Source: Synanceia verrucosa
Taxonomy: Eukaryota > Chordata > Actinopteri > Perciformes > Synanceiidae
Assembly: GCA_029721515.1 (NCBI GenBank)
Contig: CM056565.1
Location: forward strand, 2,299,742 to 2,363,741
DNA: 64,000 nt
Direction: 5' to 3'
Shown: positions 35,383 to 44,500 of the stretch, piece by piece
Layout of the letters: each line of letters starts with the position of its first letter
Position numbering within the stretch: position 1 is the stretch's first letter
Position numbers and translations under genes: made by a program
Notes under the pieces: model-generated
What the model was told of the DNA's origin: nothing
Databases searched by the model: none
Seen by the model: only the letters and a program-made list of their open reading frames with translations

Positions 35383-37019
35383 ATGGGACGACACAGGCCT
35401 CCTCTTCTGTGTCCCATCCTACCCTGTCACCAGTGGACGGAGTCCAACTGAACAGCTGGGGGGGCAAGGCTCCGCCTCACCCGGATGCAGATGACAACGC
35501 AGAGTCTGCGAGGGTGGTGGGTTGGACGCATGCTGGGAACTTCTGTCACATCCCGGTCACCCTTGCGGGGGCTCCATGCACGGCCCTGATCGACACTGGC
35601 TCCACCGTGACACTAGTGAGACCTGACATGGCGCCGGCGGGGACACGGTTGGAACCTTCTGAGGTAAAACTACGGACAGTGACCGGTGAGTTGGCCCCTA
35701 TGCTGGGAAGAGGGGTAGTAACCATATGGGTGGGGGGACGGTCGGTGGACTTTATGATGTGGGTTGCAGCAGTGCAGGACCCCTGCATATTGGGTCTGGA
35801 CTTCCTGCGTGTCTCACAGTGTGTGCTAGACTTGGGGATGAACACATTAGCCTTTCCTGGGGGCCCCACAGTTGAAATGGTACACCCCATTCAGGCATCT
35901 GGACCACACCAAAGTTGGAAAGTGACAAGGGAGGATCAGGCTTCGAATCCCCCTCCCCAGGCTGCACCTACTACTCAACAACACCCCATCCCCCAAACCC
36001 CTGGGCATGCACTTCCTCCTTCCCTGGACCATCAGCCTGCGGGTGGGGACCGTGATAGACTGACAGTGGTGAGAGACGTATGGGAACGTAGCTGCCACAA
36101 CTTGGATCCTGCGCAACAAGAAGAGCTATGGCAGGTATTATGGGAGTTTATGGATATTTTCGCCCTGACTGAGGATGAAGTGGGTCTGACTCACTTAGTG
36201 CAGCACGACATCGACACGGGAGATGCACGGCCCATTAAAACACGCCCTCGCCGTCTCCCCTTGGCACACCAGGCTGCTGCTGACAGTGCAATCGATGAGA
36301 TGATCAAGGCGGGTATCATTGAGCCCTCTGACAGCCCCTGGGCCTCCGGGGTTGTGATGGTGAACAAAAAAAGGAGCCCGAAGATGAGATTTTGTGTCGA
36401 CTATCGACCACTGAACAGTGTCACTAAGAAGGACTCATACCCGCTGCCCCGCATCGATGAGTGCCTTGACTTGGTCTCCGGCTCATCTTGGTTCTCCTCC
36501 TTGGACCTGCGCAGTGGGTACTGGCAGGTTCCCCTCAGCCCGGAGGCCAGACCAAAAACTGCTTTCTGCACTGGCAGGGGGTTGTGGCAGTTTCGGGTCC
36601 TCTCCTTCGGCCTGTGCAATGCCCCTGCCACGTTTGAACGGTTGATGGAAAAGGTGCTGGCAGATATCCCCCGACAAGAATGTCTGATCTATTTGGATGA
36701 CATCCTGGTTCACGGGAGCACCTTTGTGGCAGCTTTGTCATCCCTGCGCAGGACTTTACAACGGATAGCGGCGGCAGGGTTAAAGCTCCACCCAGACAAG
36801 TGTTGCTTCATGAGAAGGGAGCTGGAGTTCTTGGGGCACAAGATCGGGGGTGAGGGCATTTCATCTGGAGGAGAAAGTGCAGGCAGTGAAAGACTGGCCT
36901 ACCCCCTCCAACCTGAAAGAACTAAAGAGCTTCATTGGACTTGCGTCCTATTACAGGCGGTTTGTGTGCGGTTTCTCCTGTATTGCCGCACCCCTGTTTC
37001 ACCTGCAGCAGAAGGATAG
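35295..37019 (+). CDS. pol: Pol part 1: aspartic protease and reverse transcriptase, truncated by frame change
   Basis: This frame is -1 relative to gag and overlaps its end; it is probably entered by frameshifting at 35358-35364 and has no initiator of its own. The protease has the active-site motif ALIDTGS, with the catalytic Asp codon at 35592. The reverse transcriptase follows from about 36140: the LTHLVQHDIDTG and RPRRLP block, then FCVDYRPLN, SSLDLRSGYWQ, FGLCNAPATF and the catalytic YLDD at 36690-36701, then FLGHKI. Near 36861-36866 the homologous sequence leaves this frame and continues in another, so the last 50 or so residues to the stop at 37017-37019 are out of frame and meaningless. 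RT copies element RNA to cDNA; protease cleaves Gag and Gag-Pol in the particle. Confidence 0.93.
   Translation: MLGVWPAWPHQCAVPQACWCSGKRLRACVDGTTQASSSVSHPTLSPVDGVQLNSWGGKAPPHPDADDNAESARVVGWTHAGNFCHIPVTLAGAPCTALIDTGSTVTLVRPDMAPAGTRLEPSEVKLRTVTGELAPMLGRGVVTIWVGGRSVDFMMWVAAVQDPCILGLDFLRVSQCVLDLGMNTLAFPGGPTVEMVHPIQASGPHQSWKVTREDQASNPPPQAAPTTQQHPIPQTPGHALPPSLDHQPAGGDRDRLTVVRDVWERSCHNLDPAQQEELWQVLWEFMDIFALTEDEVGLTHLVQHDIDTGDARPIKTRPRRLPLAHQAAADSAIDEMIKAGIIEPSDSPWASGVVMVNKKRSPKMRFCVDYRPLNSVTKKDSYPLPRIDECLDLVSGSSWFSSLDLRSGYWQVPLSPEARPKTAFCTGRGLWQFRVLSFGLCNAPATFERLMEKVLADIPRQECLIYLDDILVHGSTFVAALSSLRRTLQRIAAAGLKLHPDKCCFMRRELEFLGHKIGGEGISSGGESAGSERLAYPLQPERTKELHWTCVLLQAVCVRFLLYCRTPVSPAAEG
35358..35364 (+). 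promoter_or_regulatory. -1 ribosomal frameshift slippery heptamer G_GGA_AAC
   Basis: In the gag frame the bases read G GGA AAC, the X XXY YYZ pattern. Slipping back one base gives GGG AAA, which is exactly the pol frame. It lies 15 nt before the gag stop codon and 6-7 nt before a predicted pseudoknot. The same heptamer is an established frameshift site at the gag-pro junction of some retroviruses such as simian type D viruses. Confidence 0.85.
35371..35418 (+). promoter_or_regulatory. H-type RNA pseudoknot stimulating gag-pol frameshift
   Basis: Stem 1 pairs GGCCTGTGT (35372-35380) with ACACAGGCC (35391-35399), nine perfect pairs plus a possible G-U at 35371/35400. Its ten-base loop contains GATGGGAC (35382-35389), which pairs perfectly with GTCCCATC (35411-35418) as stem 2. 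Loop lengths are 1, 0-1 and about 11 nt. The spacer to the slippery site is 6-7 nt. The gag stop codon is inside the structure. An alternative bulged hairpin (GATGGG plus ACACAG against CTGTGTCCCATC) competes with it. Confidence 0.8.
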
Positions 37020-37809
37020 TGACTTTGCTTGGACCCCAGACTGTGAGCAAGCTTTTAACAGTCTTAAAAAAGCCTTGACAGAATCTCCCATCCTCACCCC
37101 ACCGGACCCCAACCTGCCGTTCATCTTGGACACGGATGCCAGCGATGTCGGGATGGGGGCGGTGTTAAGCCAGTTGGGGCCGGAGGGGGAGAGGGTGGTG
37201 GCTTACTTCAGTAGAACCTTCAACAAGGCTGAACGGCGCTACTGTGTGACACGTAGGGAACTCTTAGCTATAGTGAGAGCCGTAAGCCATTTCAAGTATT
37301 ACCTGTGTGGCCTGCCCTTCACCGTCCGAACTGACCACGCTGCCCTCCAGTGGTTAATGTCTTTTAGGGAGCCAGAGGGGCAGATTGCACGCTGGCTGGA
37401 AGAGCTAGCGCCATATGATTTCAAAGTTGGGTACAGGGCTGGAGCTCGCCATGGCAATGCTGATGCCATGTCCCGGCGCCCTTGTGCTCCTGGTGGCTGT
37501 CGATACTGTGAGAAAAGGGAGGCCCGAGAGGGCGAACTTCGCACAGAGGAGGAGCAGGACCCCATGCAGGGCAAAGAGTGGCCAGCCTGCAAAGCAGCAC
37601 AGGTCATCAACACAGCTGAATGGAGAGCACAACAGGAGCAGGACGTTGACCTCCAACCAGTGCTTCAGTGGGTGGAGTCTGGGCAAAAACCACAATGGAA
37701 CGAGGTCTCTGGGTGCTCCCCTGCCACTAAAGGACTGTTTGAAAAGTTTGATGCACTGAGTGAAGGATGGAGTGCTTCAGAGAGCCTGGAAGGAGCCAGC
37801 TACGGGTGA
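36850..37809 (+). pseudogene. pol: Pol part 2: RT connection, RNase H and linker, in a shifted frame
   Basis: Homology to Ty3/gypsy Pol resumes at LEEKVQAVKDW (about 36865), followed by KSFIGLASYYRRF, the end of the RT/connection region. RNase H is clear: LDTDASDVGMGAVLSQ near 37130, RELLAIVRAVSHFKYYL near 37257 and VRTDHAALQW near 37328, including the acidic residues expected in the active site. A Cys-rich linker CRYCEKRE follows. The frame is +1 relative to part 1, equivalent to a net change of +1 or -2 nt. The true reading leaves this frame again near 37757-37763, and the ORF then runs to a chance stop at 37807-37809. RNase H would degrade the RNA strand during cDNA synthesis. Confidence 0.9.
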
Positions 37810-39157
37810 GGATAAGTGGCAGGTAGTGGTCCCCAGTGCTCTTAGAGAGACCGTCTTAAAGGCCTGTCATGGAACAACAGGAGCGGGACATTTTGGGGTC
37901 TCGAAGACCCTCCGTAGGCTCAGACAAAGCTTTTATTGGGGTCAGCTTAGGAGAGATGTTGAGGACTTTTGCCGCCGATGCGACACCTGTACGGCATACA
38001 AAGGTCCCCCTGGTCAGTCTCATGCCCAGCTCCAGCAGATGGCAGTAGGGGCCCCGATGGAGAGAGTAGCAGTAGACATTATGGGTCCGTTCCCTCGCAC
38101 AGACAGGGGGAACCGTTATGTTCTGGTCGCTATGGACTATTTTACTAAGTGGCCCGAGGCGTACGCCATACCAGACCAGGAGGCAGAGACGGTTGCTGAT
38201 ATGCTGGTTGAGGGCATGTTTTCTAGATTTGGGGCAGCTGAGGTGATTCATAGCGACCAAGGGCGGAACTTCGAGTCAGCTGTTTTCTCTGCCATGTGTG
38301 AGCGCCTAGGAATGCAAAAAACACGGACTACACCGTTACACCCCCAGAGTGATGGACTTGTTGAGAGGTTCAACAGGACCTTGGCAAAACAACTTGCCAT
38401 CCTTACTGCAGAACACCAGCGGGACTGGGACACGCACCTCCCCCTTGTCTTGTTGGCCTACAGGTCTGCTGTACAGGACTCCACGTCATGCACACCTGCC
38501 CTGCTTATGTTGGGACGAGAACTGCGGACCCCAGCAGAAATGGCGTTCGGGAGACCTCCTGATGCACAGATGGTCCTGCCAGGACCAGAATATGCCAGAC
38601 GGCTTCAAGACAGGATGGAGTCAGCCCATGCTTTTGCCCGTGACCAGCTTCAGAAAGCAGGGATAAGACAGAAACGGAACTACGACTTGAGGGCAAAAGG
38701 GAGAGACTTTGGGGCTGGTGACCTAGTTTGGGTGTACAGTCCGAAGAGAAAGAAGGGGCGGTGCCCTAAGCTGGACTGCCACTGGATGGGGCCGTGTGAA
38801 GTGCTGGAGAGGCTGGGAGAGGTGGTGTACCGGGTCCAGCTGCCAACTCGGGGAAGAAGGGTGGCCCTCCACAGAGATAGGCTGGCCCCGTACAGAGGCG
38901 ATGCACGCCCATTTCACCGCCCTGGACCCCTGACAGTTCCCCGGAGAAACAGTACAGCTACATCCCCAGATCCACGGACTGTTTCCCCTTCTAACTCCCC
39001 ACATTCTCTCTTACCCCTGGACCCGTCCCAGCAAGGTACTGTGGGACTGCAGACCCAGCCTGTCATGTCCACTACAGGGAGGCCCCAGAGACTGACAAGA
39101 CCCCCTGGTTACCTCAGTGACTTTTTGTGTAACCCCTCGGGGCGAGGGATTCAGTGA
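37760..39157 (+). pseudogene. pol: Pol part 3: integrase (about 465 aa), in a third frame
   Basis: This integrase frame is open to the stop next to the polypurine tract. Homology starts at KDGVLQRAWK. The N-terminal zinc-binding domain has His at 37868 and 37889 and the CRRCDTC cysteines from 37970. The catalytic core is D,D-35-E: Asp 38075 (VAVDIMG), Asp 38255 (IHSDQG) and Glu 38363 (GLVERFN). The C-terminal domain shows GDLVWVYSP and a GPCEVLERLG stretch resembling the GPY/F module; I see no chromodomain. Integrase inserts the cDNA into chromosomes. The domain is intact, but its frame is shifted +1 from the RNase H frame, so this copy could not make it as part of a continuous Pol. There is no convincing start codon of its own. 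Confidence 0.9.
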
Positions 39158-39168
39158 GGGGGGGGCAG
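39156..39168 (+). promoter_or_regulatory. Polypurine tract
   Basis: GAGGGGGGGGCAG lies directly against the 3' LTR and overlaps the integrase stop codon. It is the expected plus-strand primer site. Its length and composition fit, although one pyrimidine sits two bases before the LTR. Confidence 0.8.
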
Positions 39169-39464
39169 TGTAGCATCTCTGTTGTTAGTGTTGTTGGGTA
39201 ATGTATGTGGGAATGTTCTGTAGTCTCCCACTGTTTGATTGGTACCTTAATGCACCTGGAGGTGAGTGGCGGAGCATAGAGAGAGAGACTGGGGAGGGTC
39301 CGGTGTAAAAAAGAAAAGAGTTGTTTTGAGCTGGCTGTTGGTGCTGTGAGTTGTACTGCCGAGTTGGCGTGGTTACGGCCGTAACAGTAACCGCTGTTCA
39401 TAAAAAATAAAGCGGCGTTCTTGCTAAGATCTTGTCCTTTTTAAACGTCCAGCAGGACGTCACA
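39169..39464 (+). repeat. 3' LTR
   Basis: This is the 296-bp partner of the 5' LTR, with two substitutions and no indels. The poly(A) signal AATAAA is at 39406-39411. It is directly preceded by the polypurine tract and followed by the second copy of the GTAT target duplication. Confidence 0.97.
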
Positions 39465-39468
39465 GTAT

Positions 39469-40642
39469 CAATATTTTGGCAATTTGGGTTAAATGTGGTG
39501 TTCATTAACAGGAACACAGTGGAAAGTAAGTATCCATCTGCCTCTATTCTAAATGATACATATTCTTAGGAACTACTTCTCCTTCCGCCTGTCATAGTCA
39601 AATGAGAAATACAGCTGCATAAATGAGTCAGCCTGTGAATAAGTGAAATTTGAGGAAAGGTTGAAAATTGTCAGGGGAGCCTGATTAATGTGTTACCAAA
39701 TAAAAAAGTGTGAATGTTTATTAAAATGTTCAGACAAGCATTATATGATAAACATGTTCACATGCTGTCAATTAACCTGCAACTTTTCAGTTTCATTTTT
39801 CTTGCATGATAATTCTTCACAATTAAACAAAAATAACAAGTAGACTGAAGCTAGAATTTGGAATAATTTTTATTACGGTTCAGTGTGGCCCTGCAGCCTG
39901 AGAAAATCCACTTGAAACTGGGGTCCTTGATTAGCAAAGAATTTATGCAAAACTACTGTAAAATGAGTAATAACACACTTAGTTTCATGCAGGATGCAGT
40001 CAGCAGTTTGTTCGGTTAAAGTCCTTCATCTGTGTGTTTGTTTCATCCACAGTTTCCATAGAACAGCTTCAGGAATTACTGTAGCTATGCATGCTCTTTA
40101 TCTTTACTGTTCGAAAACACTTCAGATAAAGCATAGAGCTCACTGTTGAGTGTTCTGGGGTGTGGTCTTCTTCACCTCATTGTAGTGGGTTCATTCATTC
40201 ACTGCTGCCTGAGGCTGGAGTGCCACTAGGGGCAACAATGAGCCTGCGACAAATGACTAAAGAGTGGCACTTATGCTTTATCAGAACAGTATTTTTCAGC
40301 TTGACAAGACTTCAAGGAATGAATACCAACTGGTTGCTTTGGCAAAATGCACATTCCCACCTCAGATAAAGAACAGCTGCTTCCCTGAGCTTTTTCTGTG
40401 GAACCATCCAGCAGCTCTGTGCTCTGACATGTCTTGCCTCCAGCTACACATTTATCATCTTCTGGTTAAGTTTTCTTGCAATATACAAGTTCTATAACAA
40501 TGATATTTCACGACTGAATGAGCACAGCTGCAGTAACCTTTATCTTAATAGATAGAGCTCAGTACTGTCAATATTGTTGTGAATTGACACATAGCATTTG
40601 ATACCAAACTGAAGAAAAAGAGGAAGTCAAATTATATGCTAA
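39469..40642. other. No gene recognised
   Basis: Anonymous AT-rich flank of the LTR retrotransposon. Confidence 0.6.
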
Positions 40643-40810
40643 AATAATAATAATAATAATAATAATAATGCATTGTACTTATATAGCACTTTTCATGACA
40701 CTCAAAGTTGCTTTATAGTATAGATACATTATTCACTCACTCCTCATTCACATCACTTGGTGATGTAAGCTACACGTGTAGCCACAGCTGCCCTGGGGCA
40801 GAGACATACT
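40643..40810 (-). repeat. SINE-like repeat with (AAT)n tail
   Basis: An (AAT)n run at 40643-40668 is followed by TGTACTTATATAGCACTTTTC and GTAGCCACAGCTGCCCTGGGG, which I recognise as a common fish short repeat read in minus orientation. Borders are approximate. Confidence 0.5.
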
Positions 40811-40812
40811 TA

Positions 40813-41263
40813 TTAACTCTTTGAGTTCTAGTCATTTTTTTAAAATCGAAAGTGCCTTGTGTCAGCGGTTTTGCCCATTTTTCAGTCATATTTCAAGACC
40901 CACAGAATATTTGTACCATGTCTCTGAAAACACAGAGAAGCTCAAATGAAAGAAGAGTCGCGCTATTTTATCATGAAAAAAGTTTGTTTTTACCTTGTTC
41001 TGTTTTTGTTTTGTGTGGAGGAGAGTAGAGGCCACTTTCACTAAAATCACCACTGTTCATCCAGATTCTGTTTGTTTTGCTCTCTAATCTCGATCGTCTC
41101 CGCTTCCTGCTTTGATCGCTGTGACGCATATTAACTCTTTAGGTCCCAGCTACAACTCACAGAAGCCCCAACATTACTCAAAGGCTGCAGCAGACCGTGA
41201 TCAGCGACCAGCTGCAAAAAAAACTTTGACGTCGTATTATGTCAATGGCACTCAAAGAGTTAA
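40813..41263. mobile_element. TTAA-flanked MITE, family B copy 2 (451 bp)
   Basis: TTAA is present at both ends (40813-40816 and 41260-41263), with inverted termini TTAACTCTTTGAGT and, on the complement, TTAACTCTTTGAGTGCCATTG. It shares the internal block CAGCGGTTTTGCCCATTTTTC and AAGACCCACAGAATATTTGT with copy 1. A SINE-like copy inserted exactly at its right edge. Confidence 0.75.
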
Positions 41264-41264
41264 C

Positions 41265-41580
41265 AATCCATCCATCCATTTTCTACCACTTATCCTCATA
41301 GGGTCACGGGGGCTTGAGCCTATCCCAGCTGTCTTAGTGTCTTTGGGTGAAAGGCAGGGTACACCCTGTTCATCACAGGACACATAGAGACAGACAACCA
41401 CTCACACCTACAGTCAAGTTAAATTAGCCAATTAACCTAATCCCCATGCATGTTTTTGGATGGTGGGACACAGGGAGAACATGTAAACTCCACACAGAAA
41501 GGCCCCGGGCCAGGATTCGAACCCAGTATCTTCTTGCTGTTGAGGTGACAGTGCTAACCACTACACCACCGTGCCACCCC
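41265..41580 (-). repeat. SINE-like repeat, family 1, copy e
   Basis: Minus orientation, 316 bp, with the perfect duplication AGAGTTAAC (41256-41264 and 41581-41589). The duplicated bases are the edge of the family B TTAA MITE, so this copy landed on the MITE border. Confidence 0.85.
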
Positions 41581-41589
41581 AGAGTTAAC

Positions 41590-44500
41590 CAATTTATCAA
41601 TTCTCATCTCACCAACAATTGCATATGCAGACAAATCAGAGGCATTCATATATAGCTTTAATATAAGCCAAACAACAGTACTTCACTTCAACTCCAGTCA
41701 GTGTGAATTTACATCCAAATTAGATGACAGTGAGGTCAAAGCAGGGCAACTGTATTCCTAATGCGTCTGAAAACAAAGTAATGTAGTGATGTGAGATAAC
41801 AGGCTGTTCTGGAGAAGCAATAATCTTTAAGAGGCATGTCTTTTGTTTCATTTTGCACACCATGTTTGCGCACAGAGTCAGTTAATTACTTCCATTTTCC
41901 TCACCATAAACCACTTTGGCTTTAAAATGCAACAGGAGGCACAACAGGAGTGCTCATACATTATTCAATTAATTCATTTGTGATATTTTAAATCATCCAT
42001 CGGTTTATTTTTGCAGAGTTGAAGCAAAGAGCAAGACATTTGCTTGTAGTGAGTGCATGACCACAGATAGATGATATACATAGGGAAAGCATAGGTGCTT
42101 ATCGACAGTAAGCTGTCTGCTCTGGTGCACCACTCCATGTAGCCAGAGGCACAAATACACTGGAACAGTGAATTTCTTCACACTCACATGGTATCCACAT
42201 CTCTGAGTGGAATACAAAATCCACATGCCTTACATTGTAGATAAGAAACATACATATGCATGCTCTTTATGCTGCTAAACATGCAGCTCAGTTAGTGTGT
42301 CTACTTGGCTGGCTTGAAGGTAATCGTGATCATCCTCTAATCATTCATGCCTTTCTGTGACCTAATTGCTATATGTTTAATCTGTCAAAAATACAACAGT
42401 TCCTGTTCACAAACAAACGGCACACATAATCAGTCTTATTATTCCACCTGTCACATCCCACAACGGCAGGTTGTCTTCATCTGTGATGACTTCATTCCAC
42501 TCAGTAATGCTACTCCCAAGAGTTGATTTTTGACATTTTTGATTCAGTTTTTTATACAAATTTGTAATTTAATTGCTCCTCAGGCATCAACAATCTACAG
42601 TGAAGCACGTTATTATCTCTAATTTATTCATCTCATCTTCTATGCCGTTAAAGAGGACTTCTCATTTTCTGATTTACATGAACTCAATGAAGTGCTGTGG
42701 ACAACAGCTGAAGGCCAAGTGGGCCAAAGTTCCCTGGCAAAGTGCATATGCCGTGTCCTGGTACATCACTCTGAGCTCTACGTGTGGAATTAACGGCACA
42801 GTGAAAAGCATTCAGTGATGAACAATGCATATGTCTCATCCATTTCCTCTGGGGTGCACTGGCCTCTGCATTTGGGCCAAAGCAGTTCTTAAAGGGATCT
42901 CTGTCAAAAGGGCTCAGTGGCTGCAGGCTGCTCTTCAAATGTGACCAACCATGCTAGCCTGAGCGTATATATGATAGAGCTTACATTTGAGGAAAAATTC
43001 ATGGGAGACAGAAGTCATGCTGTGAAGGCTTCTTTAGAAATTGTCAGGAAACTGGGTCAGGGGAATGGCTTCTCATGGCTTCTGTTAAATGGTGATGATT
43101 ATAAGGTGCTGGTTTGGACTGGAATAGAGGAAGTGAAGAAGTATAGTAATAGTATAAAGTTCAGCGAGTTAAACAACAAGTATGTTTTGCCTTTTATAAA
43201 TAAGCTTTTATATTAACTAATGTTCTCCCTTCTCTGGCCTTGAGTCATGTTTGTAACATCTCTACATCCGTAATATACCAGTATCGATTCACATTTTTCA
43301 TTATACTTTATTGAGGCCCTGGAAAAAAAAGCTGTAAAGAATAGATCCCTTTGAAAATGCATTTTCTATGGGAAAGTAGCATGTCTGACTTTCATGTAGG
43401 CTGCAGGAGTTTACGTTCCATCACAGTCAGACAGTTTTTGGACAGAAAGACTGTTTGACTGTAAGTTTCCCAAGCGACACTGTGTGTGATCCTGCAGTTT
43501 TCAGTGCCCACATAAACAAATTAAGAGTTACTGGAGACAATGCCAGTGTGGTCTGCAGTAGTGTGCAGTGTGTTTTAATGAGCTCAACCAAATCTCCAGC
43601 CAGGACAGAGGGCCTTTATAGTTGAGCAGTGGACACCACATTAGCTCAGGAAAGTGTCTGGTGTCTGGTGCACAAGAAAGTGTGGGAACATCCACCTATT
43701 GCTCTGAAAAACATATCTATGATGACTTGCAAGTAAATCAGTAGTATCCTCAGAACTAAGTCTGAGGTCAAATAATACTGAACTAACTCCTGTCGAGTCA
43801 TTTCTAGACAGAGACATAGACAGTGTGTGGTCTTATATGTGCTCCAGGGCACCTCTGAGATATCTGGTGCACATCAAGTAGTATCTACTGAGCTCCAGAT
43901 ACTCAGAAAACTTTCTTTGGCTCATGTTCCTGTCGAGGCTCTGTAGAACGGACAGTGAGGAGACATGAATGTCAATATGGCAAAAACTTTAATGTAATAA
44001 AACTGTATTCAAGTCATCTTGGCAATGCATGTTAAATTATTAGGCAATTTAATATGCCATTAATGAATCCATTTATTTATTTGGCAGATTTCCTAAAAAA
44101 CATTGCAGAAGTTTCTGCAGTATAGTAAAGATGGTGAATACTGGCACACATACAGTACACAATGCTAAAGTTGCCTTTAACAGTTTGCTCATACCAACTA
44201 TTACAACCATATAGTGTCTGTTTACGAAGAAAATCACCTGTCGAAAAAGACGTCCGATGGATATTCATGTCCACGCCTCTGTAACACCCCAGACCAGATC
44301 AGACAGGCTTCCATTCTTCAAGATGAAATGATACAAACCATGAACCACACAAATATTAAATGCTTGAACAAAGACAAGCAGCACTTGTGCACAGTGCTCC
44401 AAAGTGCTAAATGCTCTGGGGGATCCCTCACCTTTTCTGTGTTGTTCTTTCCTTTGAAAACCTTTGGTTTGAAGGCCACTGTGGGCCAGCTGAAGAAAGG

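Larger units (their letters stand above)
33980..39464 (+). mobile_element. Ty3/gypsy-type LTR retrotransposon, complete structure, broken pol
   Basis: A 5,485-bp element bounded by two 296-bp direct LTRs that begin TGTAGC and end GTCACA. It is flanked by the 4-bp duplication GTAT (33976-33979 and 39465-39468). The order inside is LTR, primer-binding site, gag, protease, RT, RNase H, integrase, polypurine tract, LTR; integrase lying after RNase H is the Ty3/gypsy order. There is no env-like ORF after integrase. The element is clearly richer in GC than its flanks. The LTRs differ at only two of 296 positions (about 99.3% identity), which suggests a recent insertion. Gag and protease-RT are open, but pol changes frame twice further on, so this copy cannot make a full Pol. 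I do not assign a named lineage within Ty3/gypsy. Confidence 0.97.

Noticed and set aside
35382..35418. Simple bulged hairpin as the only structure after the gag slippery site
   Set aside because: Its spacer to the heptamer would be 17 nt, too long; the pseudoknot uses the same bases with an optimal spacer and perfect stems.
36850..37809. RNase H ORF as an independently translated gene
   Set aside because: The ORF opens with GTG in out-of-frame RT sequence; domain order and homology show it is the continuation of pol after a frame change.
37760..37809. A programmed second frameshift between RNase H and integrase
   Set aside because: I see no slippery heptamer or stable structure at the junction; a mutation or sequence error explains it better.
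39100..39168. A possible env gene after integrase
   Set aside because: The integrase frame runs directly to the polypurine tract; there is no room for an envelope ORF.
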